From Brevibacterium sp. XM4083 (lineage in GTDB: Bacteria > Actinomycetota > Actinomycetes > Actinomycetales > Brevibacteriaceae), in contig NZ_VFYR02000005.1 of assembly GCF_006489205.2 (NCBI RefSeq), positions 186,001 to 250,000 on the forward strand: a stretch of 64,000 bases of DNA, written 5' to 3'. Below the pieces are notes generated by a model. The model saw only the letters and a program-made list of their open reading frames with translations, made no database searches and was not told where the DNA came from. Shown piece after piece: positions 56,691-64,000 of this stretch (within the stretch, counting starts at the first letter, position 1; every line of letters starts with the position of its first letter). The position numbers and the translations under genes are program-made.

Positions 56691-56745
56691 GGACTATACA
56701 GTCATTCGAGTTGTCGTCAGGCGCCCAGCGCCGAATAGGAGAGAA

Positions 56746-59442
<2,697 letters not shown>

Positions 59443-59482
59443 ACCGGCGCTGAGACATGAGACGGTGCGGCCCGGGCGGGGC

Positions 59483-59941
59483 TCACATGGTCTGCAGCGC
59501 CGTCATCGTCCACCGGTTCGTCAGCAGCTCGAGGCGGATCGCCACGGCTCGGTAGCGCGCGGGCGTGCGGACCATGACCGTGACCTCGGCGACGGTCTCG
59601 GCGACGCGGCACACGCGGGAGCGCCCCGCCGTGAGGGTGCGTTCGGCGCCATGGTCGCGGACCGGTCTCGTCGGGGCGATCTCCGCCCGCAGCTGAGCGC
59701 GCCGATCGATCTTCTCGAGCAGCTCCTGGTCGACCCAGCGGGCGATCGTGTCGCTGCGCCGCACCCCGGAGAAGATCTCGAGGCACGCGATGGCCAGCGA
59801 CGTCGCCGTCTCGGCGATCCGTTCGCCGTCATCGTCCGGCGGCAGCGATCGCGGGGGAGACGCACCGGTGGCGCTGCGGGTCAGCCGCGTGGCCGGGGCT
59901 GTCGTCCGGGCCGGGCGCGTGAGAACGAGGGGTGCGCTCAT
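59483..59941 (-). CDS. Rv3235 family protein (DUF6459)
   Basis: 152 residues. A Pro/Arg-rich N-terminus of about 35 is followed by a helical segment IARWVDQELLEKIDRRAQLR and a C-terminal beta domain VAEVTVMVRTPARYRAVAIR LELLTNRWTMTAL-type ending. This matches the actinobacterial family named after Rv3235, which also lies near secA1. Overlaps the LysM gene by 4 bp. Function unknown; a regulatory or stability factor acting with SecA is a guess. Confidence 0.82.
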   Translation of the reverse strand: MSAPLVLTRPARTTAPATRLTRSATGASPPRSLPPDDDGERIAETATSLAIACLEIFSGVRRSDTIARWVDQELLEKIDRRAQLRAEIAPTRPVRDHGAERTLTAGRSRVCRVAETVAEVTVMVRTPARYRAVAIRLELLTNRWTMTALQTM

Positions 59942-60753
59942 GAGGGGATCTCCAATCGCTGTCCGGGCATGATGAGATCGGGGTCGGCGCCGATGATGTC
60001 GCGGTTGGCCGAGTGGATGGCGGCCACGAGCGTCCCGCGCGCGTCATCGGAATCGGTGAGCTCGGAGGCGATCGACCACAGACTCTCCCCACGGCTGACG
60101 ACGTGCACCGTCGGCTCGAAGGCGTCGGACGAACCGTCGGACGAGCCGTCGGGCGAATCGTCGGGCGGAACACCGTCATCGGGTGGAACACCGTCATCGG
60201 GTGGATCCGTGCTGCTGGGTGGATCGGTGCTGGTCGGTGGATCAGTGTTGCTCGGCGGATCGGCAGGGTCGGTCGTCGGCCATCCCGGGTCGAGCGGCGC
60301 ACCGGGAGTCGTCGGCCATCCCGGGTCGGGCAGGGCCGCGGCACTGACAGGCCTGTCGTCGATACTCGAACTCCCCGTGACACTCGCCGCCCTCGGATCA
60401 CCGGCGATGCCCGTGCCGGCATCTCCGGCGATAGTGCCGCTGAAGGCGAGGGCGCTCTGCGCCGCGCAGCCGACGGCGACGGCGGTGAGCACGCTCGACG
60501 CGAGCATCCGGGGCGCCAACCGCACCGCTGCCGCACTGAGCCGGGTCCGCAGACGACCGGTCGGGAGCACGGCCACGCCGAGGGCGAGGAGGGCGGTGAC
60601 GCCGAGGCGGGCGAACGCGAGGACCGCGGCCCCGGCGAGTGTGAGGACGACGAGGTCGCTGACCGTCCACGGCTGGGCGAGGACCACCCACAGCGTGGCG
60701 AAACCGCCGAGCAGAGACAGCCAGGAGATGGCGCAGAGACCGATGAGATACAT
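59938..60753 (-). CDS. membrane protein with C-terminal LysM domain
   Basis: About 271 residues. Two or three N-terminal TM helices (residues 1-25, 30-60, 85-110), a low-complexity linker with DPPSNTDPPTSTDPPSST and GVPPDDGVPPDD units, then a LysM domain at about 215-271 (VVSRGESLWSIASELT, LIMPGQRLEIPS). LysM binds N-acetylglucosamine in peptidoglycan, so the protein should be wall-facing. ATG 60753 has AAGGAT 8 nt upstream; ATG 60762 is possible. Translationally coupled to the Rv3235-family gene. Confidence 0.85.
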   Translation of the reverse strand: MYLIGLCAISWLSLLGGFATLWVVLAQPWTVSDLVVLTLAGAAVLAFARLGVTALLALGVAVLPTGRLRTRLSAAAVRLAPRMLASSVLTAVAVGCAAQSALAFSGTIAGDAGTGIAGDPRAASVTGSSSIDDRPVSAAALPDPGWPTTPGAPLDPGWPTTDPADPPSNTDPPTSTDPPSSTDPPDDGVPPDDGVPPDDSPDGSSDGSSDAFEPTVHVVSRGESLWSIASELTDSDDARGTLVAAIHSANRDIIGADPDLIMPGQRLEIPS

Positions 60754-60770
60754 TGTGGACATCCTTAAGC

Positions 60771-60821
60771 GTGAATGTTCACTCAGGATGCAGTTTGATA
60801 CTGTTTCATGTCAATAGTATC
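60771..60821. promoter_or_regulatory. palindromes in the LysM/hypothetical divergent gap
   Basis: GTGAATGTTCAC at 60771-60782 is a near-perfect 12-bp palindrome, 18 bp before the LysM start. At 60797-60802 and 60816-60821 GATACT and AGTATC form a second inverted repeat. The gap is AT-rich. The longer form TTTGATACT (60794-60802) is also found at 61763-61771 in the next divergent gap. Confidence 0.45.
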
Positions 60822-60891
60822 CGTCGAACTACGACAGTGTAGTTAGTTCAGTCTCTTGCGGACGTCGCGGGACTCGGGCAAGCTTCACGAT

Positions 60892-61407
60892 ATGGACGAG
60901 CGGATCGACGCCTTCCTCGATGACCTCGAAGCCATGCACACATGGCGGGAGCGTCATGCCCGACGCGGCGAGTTCTCCGATGAGCTGGCGATGCAGGCCG
61001 CCGAGCGGACCCTCCTCGAACGCCTGCGCGGCAGCCTCGGGGAGGAGGTCAGGGTGACGACCGAGAGTCGGGAGATCACGGGGACGGCGGCCTTCCTCGG
61101 CGCCGGGATCTGCGTCATCGCCGGGGCGGAGGTGACGATCGTGTCACTGGCCTGTCTCTACGAGCTGCGGACCGGATCCCGCCGGCACGACCACGGGGCG
61201 GGGGCGCTGGAGAAGCTCGGCATGGGATCGGCGCTGCGGCGTCTGGCCGCCTGGCATGAGGAGATCGTCATCGAGCTGCGGGCGACGGGCAGGACGATCC
61301 GCGGCCGCACCGACATGGTCGCCGCCGACTACGTCGAGATCGCGGGACGGATCATCCCGCTCTCGCGGATCGCCACCGTGCAGGCGCGGGTGAATCCCTT
61401 TGCGTGA
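60892..61407 (+). CDS. conserved hypothetical protein, Sm-like beta domain possible
   Basis: 171 residues, ATG 60892; an in-frame start at 60856 adds 12. The N-terminal half is helical and charged (AMHTWRERHARRGEFSDELA). The C-terminal half alternates strands: EVRVTTESREITGTAAFLGA, ICVIAGAEVTIVSLACLYEL, and TDMVAADYVEIAGRIIPLSR, suggestive of an Sm/PilZ-like barrel. No catalytic motif. Neighbour of SecA/LysM and the HTH gene, and I know actinobacterial homologues only as hypothetical. Confidence 0.7.
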   Translation: MDERIDAFLDDLEAMHTWRERHARRGEFSDELAMQAAERTLLERLRGSLGEEVRVTTESREITGTAAFLGAGICVIAGAEVTIVSLACLYELRTGSRRHDHGAGALEKLGMGSALRRLAAWHEEIVIELRATGRTIRGRTDMVAADYVEIAGRIIPLSRIATVQARVNPFA

Positions 61408-61444
61408 GGGGCGCGGGAGACCTCTGCGGGAGCGGCGCAGGAGA

Positions 61445-61666
61445 TCAGTCGTCGAGGAGGCCGGCCTTGATCTCGTGCTCGGTGCGCTCGTACATCCGCT
61501 GGATGTACGCCTCGATCTCGGCCTTCTCGACGCGCCACTGCCCGCGGCCGCCGACCTTGATGGCGCGCAGGTCGCCCGTGCGCACGAGGGCACGCGCCTG
61601 AGCGATCGAGACATTGAGCAGTTCGGCCACGTCGGTGAGTGGCAGGAAGCGGTTTTCGACGACCAT
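61445..61666 (-). CDS. small BldC-like MerR-type HTH DNA-binding protein
   Basis: 73 residues, almost all a winged HTH: FLPLTDVAELLNVSIAQARA, then VRTGDLRAIKVGGRGQWRVE and KAEIEAYIQRMYERT. This is the MerR/BldC/excisionase fold without effector or dimerisation helix; the VGGRGQWRV wing is the conserved feature of the short actinobacterial form. BldC in Streptomyces binds direct repeats cooperatively, and this gene has three such repeats in its leader. ATG 61666. Divergent from the SAF gene. Confidence 0.85.
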   Translation of the reverse strand: MVVENRFLPLTDVAELLNVSIAQARALVRTGDLRAIKVGGRGQWRVEKAEIEAYIQRMYERTEHEIKAGLLDD

Positions 61667-61686
61667 GACGGTTCTCCCCAATTCCA

Positions 61687-61740
61687 AGCGACGGCATTGT
61701 TCCCAGCGATGACAGGGTTTCAAGCGACAACAGTTTTGCC
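61687..61740 (-). repeat. three 18-bp-spaced direct repeats upstream of the BldC-like gene
   Basis: AGCGA begins units at 61687, 61705 and 61723, spaced exactly 18 bp; the units share AGCGAYRRCA at their starts and a G/T-rich second half. They stand 21-75 bp upstream of the HTH gene start. The even head-to-tail order, rather than a palindrome, is what BldC-type monomers prefer. Confidence 0.6.
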
Positions 61741-61762
61741 TGAAATCATTGCTTTGACCCCA

Positions 61763-61781
61763 TTTGATACTCGATACTATC
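61763..61781. promoter_or_regulatory. TTTGATACT / GATACTATC element
   Basis: TTTGATACT (61763-61771) then GATACTATC (61773-61781; GATA-N-TATC is itself a palindrome). The same TTTGATACT appears in the neighbouring divergent gap at 60794. It may be a shared operator or just a promoter, since TTGACC lies at 61754-61759 and TACTAT at 61775-61780. Confidence 0.4.
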
Positions 61782-61830
61782 ACTCACAGGCAATTCCTGT
61801 CATGGGAAAATCCCCCGAATCGGAGATGCA

Positions 61831-62460
61831 ATGGAGCTCTCGAGACGTTTCCGCCCACCCCGCTGGACCGATGCCAGACTGCTCGTCGGCGCAGTCCTCG
61901 TCATCGCGGCCATCGTCGCCACCTATCTCCTCGTCAGCGCCGCCACGGCGACGACGCGGGTCTGGGCCAGCGCGGCATCCCTCGTGCCCGGTCAGGCGCT
62001 CGGACCCGACGACCTCGTCGTCGCCGAGGTCAACCTCGCCGACGTCGGGGACAAGTACCTCTCCGCCGATGCGCCCCTGCCCCAGGACTCGAGCGTGCGC
62101 TCCGTCATCGCCGAAGGCGAGCTCGTGCCCGCCTCGGCGGTGACCCCGATGGCCGAACTCGAGGGCCGGATCGTCGCGATCGACGTCCCCGGATCGGTGC
62201 CCTCGGTCGTCGACCGGGGCAGCCTCGTCGACGTGTGGGCCCAACCGGAGTCGACGGGACTCGATGATGAGGCCGGCGACCCCGAGCAGATCGTCAGCGG
62301 CGCCCCGGTCGCGCACATCACCCGTGACGTCGGCAGCTTCGGGGTCGGCGACGGCGCCCGGATCGAAGTCTTCGTCCCGGCCACCGCGCTGTCCGGGGTG
62401 CTGTCCGCTCTCGACGGCCGCAGCGTCCTCTCCGTCGTCGGCGCTCCCGGCGGGAGCTGA
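61831..62460 (+). CDS. SAF domain protein, CpaB-like
   Basis: 209 residues. One N-terminal TM (LLVGAVLVIAAIVATYLLVS), then an extracytoplasmic SAF domain (ASLVPGQALGPDDLVVAEVN, VIAEGELVPASAVTP) and a C-terminal half rich in Val/Asp. It resembles CpaB of Flp/Tad pilus systems but is shorter, and no pilin, secretin, TadA or TadB/C gene is visible nearby. It is 5 bp before the CpaE-like ATPase gene. Probably its membrane partner. Confidence 0.8.
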   Translation: MELSRRFRPPRWTDARLLVGAVLVIAAIVATYLLVSAATATTRVWASAASLVPGQALGPDDLVVAEVNLADVGDKYLSADAPLPQDSSVRSVIAEGELVPASAVTPMAELEGRIVAIDVPGSVPSVVDRGSLVDVWAQPESTGLDDEAGDPEQIVSGAPVAHITRDVGSFGVGDGARIEVFVPATALSGVLSALDGRSVLSVVGAPGGS

Positions 62461-62465
62461 TCGCG

Positions 62466-63716
62466 ATGCCCCAGGTGCTGCTCGCCGTCGACTTCGAGTA
62501 CGACCTCATCCTCTTCGAACTGCTCAGCGACCTCGACGACGTCGACGTCATCGCCCGTCCCGCCGACGACGTCGAACTCCTCGCCCTGTGCCGGACCGGC
62601 AGCGCCGACATCGCGATCGTCGGCGAGTACTTCCCCGGCCTCGACGCCGACGTCATCGCGGCCGTGCTCGCCACCGGGACGAAGGTGCTCGGGGTCGGAG
62701 CCGATGAGGCGGCCCTGGCCCGTCTCGGCATCACGACGGCCGTGCCCGCCACCGCCGACGCCCTCCGGGTCGCCCGCGCCCTCGACGACGTCACCCGCAG
62801 CGCCGTCGTGCCGCCCCGCCCGGCGTCCCCGCCGGGACGCACCAAACCGGCCGGGCGGATCGTCACGGTGTGGGGGACGGGATCGTCCCCGGGGCGCACC
62901 CTCACCGCGGTCAACCTCGGCGATCAGTCCTCCCGTCTCGGACATCGCACCGTCGTCGTCGACGCCGACACCGTGGGGGCGATGGTCGCCACGACGCTCG
63001 GGCTGACGGAGGAGTCCTCCCACCTGGCGAGCCTGTGCCGGCTCGAGGCGGAGAAGTCCCCGCCCACCGACATCAGCGGGGTGCCGCACGCGGCGATCCG
63101 CGACGACTTCCACGTCATCACCGGGCTGACCCGGCCCGAACGGTGGCCGGAGGTGCGGGGAGCCGTGCTCCGCTCGGCGCTGCGCGACCTCGCAGGACTC
63201 TACGATCTCGTCGTCGTCGACGTCTCCGACCGCCTCGATCCCGACGACGACTTCGCCGATCCGTTCTACGACCGTCACTGCGCGACCCGTGCGGCCCTCG
63301 ACGCGGCCGACGATGTCCTCGTGCTCGCGACCGGGGATCCGATCGGCCTGCAGAAGCTCGTGCGGCTCTTCGGCACCGAACGCTGCGAGCAGATGCGCGA
63401 CACGCTGCGGATCGGGATCACGAAGGTGAGGGCCTCGGCGGTCGGGCATCCGGCGGAGACGCGGATCAGGGAGGCGCTCGGACGCTTCGCCGGGCGCGAA
63501 CCCGACTTCGTCCTCAGCGACGACCGGGCGACCGTCGACGCCGCGCTGCTGTCGGGACGCACTGTGGCCGAGGTCAGGCCGAAATCGGTGCTGAGCCGGC
63601 AGTTCGCCGAGGTCGCTGCCGGGCTCCTGCCTACGCGCAGGCGGATCCGACACCGGTCCGGCAGTGCCCGGGGTGCGAGCGGGCGCGGAGTCGCGGCCCG
63701 CCTCCGGTCGCGCTGA
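62466..63716 (+). CDS. CpaE-like/ParA-family ATPase with deviant P-loop
   Basis: 416 residues. A pseudo-receiver N-terminal region (about 1-110) precedes an ATPase domain. The P-loop reads GTGSSPGRT (residues 137-145), with Arg144 at the place of the usual Walker A lysine; the ParA-type second lysine is also absent. YDLVVVDVSDRLDPDDDF (Walker B region) and ITKVRASAVGHPAETRI follow. Basic C-terminus, RRRIRHRSG. I recall the PGRT form in other actinobacterial CpaE relatives, so it is a family trait rather than decay. Possible localisation or switch protein with the SAF protein. Confidence 0.85.
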   Translation: MPQVLLAVDFEYDLILFELLSDLDDVDVIARPADDVELLALCRTGSADIAIVGEYFPGLDADVIAAVLATGTKVLGVGADEAALARLGITTAVPATADALRVARALDDVTRSAVVPPRPASPPGRTKPAGRIVTVWGTGSSPGRTLTAVNLGDQSSRLGHRTVVVDADTVGAMVATTLGLTEESSHLASLCRLEAEKSPPTDISGVPHAAIRDDFHVITGLTRPERWPEVRGAVLRSALRDLAGLYDLVVVDVSDRLDPDDDFADPFYDRHCATRAALDAADDVLVLATGDPIGLQKLVRLFGTERCEQMRDTLRIGITKVRASAVGHPAETRIREALGRFAGREPDFVLSDDRATVDAALLSGRTVAEVRPKSVLSRQFAEVAAGLLPTRRRIRHRSGSARGASGRGVAARLRSR

Positions 63717-63785
63717 GCCCCGCGGGTCGGCCCCGGCGGGGATCGTCTGCGCCTCATCCGGGGATCCTCGCCCTAGGATGGAGGC

Positions 63786-64000
63786 ATGGCTGTTCGCTGC
63801 TACATCCCGACCACCCTCGCCGCCCTCGCCGCCGGCCTCCAGTCCGTGACCGCGGTCGCCCCGGACGCCGCTGCCGCCCAGCTCCGCGGTGACGACCTCG
63901 ACGAGGCCGAGTTCACCGCCATGAGCATCGCCGCGGCCCTCGCCGCCGACGAGGCGCTGGGGTCCGGCGCGGAATCAGCGTCCCCGCGCGTCGTCGTCGC
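63786..64000 (+). CDS. DUF6912 family protein, 3' end outside window
   Basis: ATG 63786 opens a frame that is still running at base 64000. The visible 71 residues begin MAVRCYIPTTLAALAAGLQS, a pattern known to me from a short actinobacterial family (DUF6912) located by the CpaE-like gene. Function unknown. A purine-rich site (GATGGAGGC) lies just before it, though closely spaced. Confidence 0.75.
   Translation, partial: MAVRCYIPTTLAALAAGLQSVTAVAPDAAAAQLRGDDLDEAEFTAMSIAAALAADEALGSGAESASPRVVV

Noticed and set aside
60120-60260. Short repeats that look array-like (possible CRISPR)
   Set aside because: They are in-frame codon repeats for the Pro/Asp/Thr/Ser linker of the LysM protein; no constant repeat plus unique spacers.

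Overview
The window is a 64 kb piece of a high-GC actinobacterial chromosome. Gene density is very high, with many ATGA/GTGA stop-start overlaps and many GTG starts. It carries a standard actinobacterial gene set: WhiB, MtrAB-LpqB, acyl-CoA carboxylase beta and epsilon subunits, TIGR03089, CofE, an LGFP-repeat cell-wall hydrolase, and DUF3499/DUF5719/DUF5998/Rv3235-family proteins. Gene content and blocks of order match, from memory, the Mycobacterium tuberculosis Rv3240c-Rv3281 neighbourhood (secA1, hpf, comF, lpqB, mtrB, mtrA, sahH, manA/manB, whiB2, cofE/fbiB, LCP, fadE25, purE/purK, gtrA, birA, accD5/accE5). There are no mycolate genes here and several Micrococcales-type inserts. My best guess is a Brevibacterium-like member of the Micrococcales; the genus is inference.

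Layout. 0-3 kb: 5'-truncated MFS exporter, nitrilase-family hydrolase, TetR regulator. 3-7.5 kb: acyl-CoA carboxylase beta and epsilon subunits (minus) divergent from birA, which overlaps a class III adenylate cyclase. 7.5-14 kb: topoisomerase IV subunit A, a TetR regulator, and a GNAT/acyl-CoA-synthetase fusion of the Pat protein acetyltransferase type. 14-19.5 kb: DUF5998, an AtaC-like phosphodiesterase, GtrA, purK-purE, and an acyl-CoA dehydrogenase behind a near-perfect palindromic operator. 19.7-25.7 kb: an LCP cell-wall polymer ligase, a two-catalytic-domain peptidoglycan hydrolase, manA. 25.9-29.3 kb (minus): cofE-TIGR03089-scoA-scoB. 29.5-38.5 kb: whiB2-like, a giant membrane glycosyltransferase, DUF5719, a zincin-like protein lacking its metal motif, DUF3499, manB, ahcY. 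38.5-45.8 kb: an RDD/SpoIIM/DUF58/MoxR/DUF4350/DUF4129/membrane-protein island. 45.9-51.5 kb: mtrA-mtrB-lpqB-comF-hpf. 51.6-56.7 kb: DUF418, a NarL-type two-component system, a DUF2993-like protein, a YcaQ-type glycosylase. 56.7-64 kb: secA, an Rv3235-family protein, a LysM protein, an unknown protein, a small BldC-like HTH protein, an SAF-domain protein, a CpaE-like ATPase, and the start of a DUF6912 gene.

Functionally this is core envelope and regulation: cell-wall assembly (LCP, amidase/NlpC, mannose-phosphate enzymes, GT, LmeA-like, MtrAB), secretion (SecA), purine and methyl-cycle metabolism, fatty/CoA metabolism and nucleotide second messengers. I see no mobile element, CRISPR array, rRNA or tRNA. 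The least-described parts are the SAF/CpaE-like/BldC-like cluster, with three exact 18-nt-spaced direct repeats upstream of the HTH gene, and the MoxR island beside mtrAB. No gap longer than about 300 bases lacks a gene.
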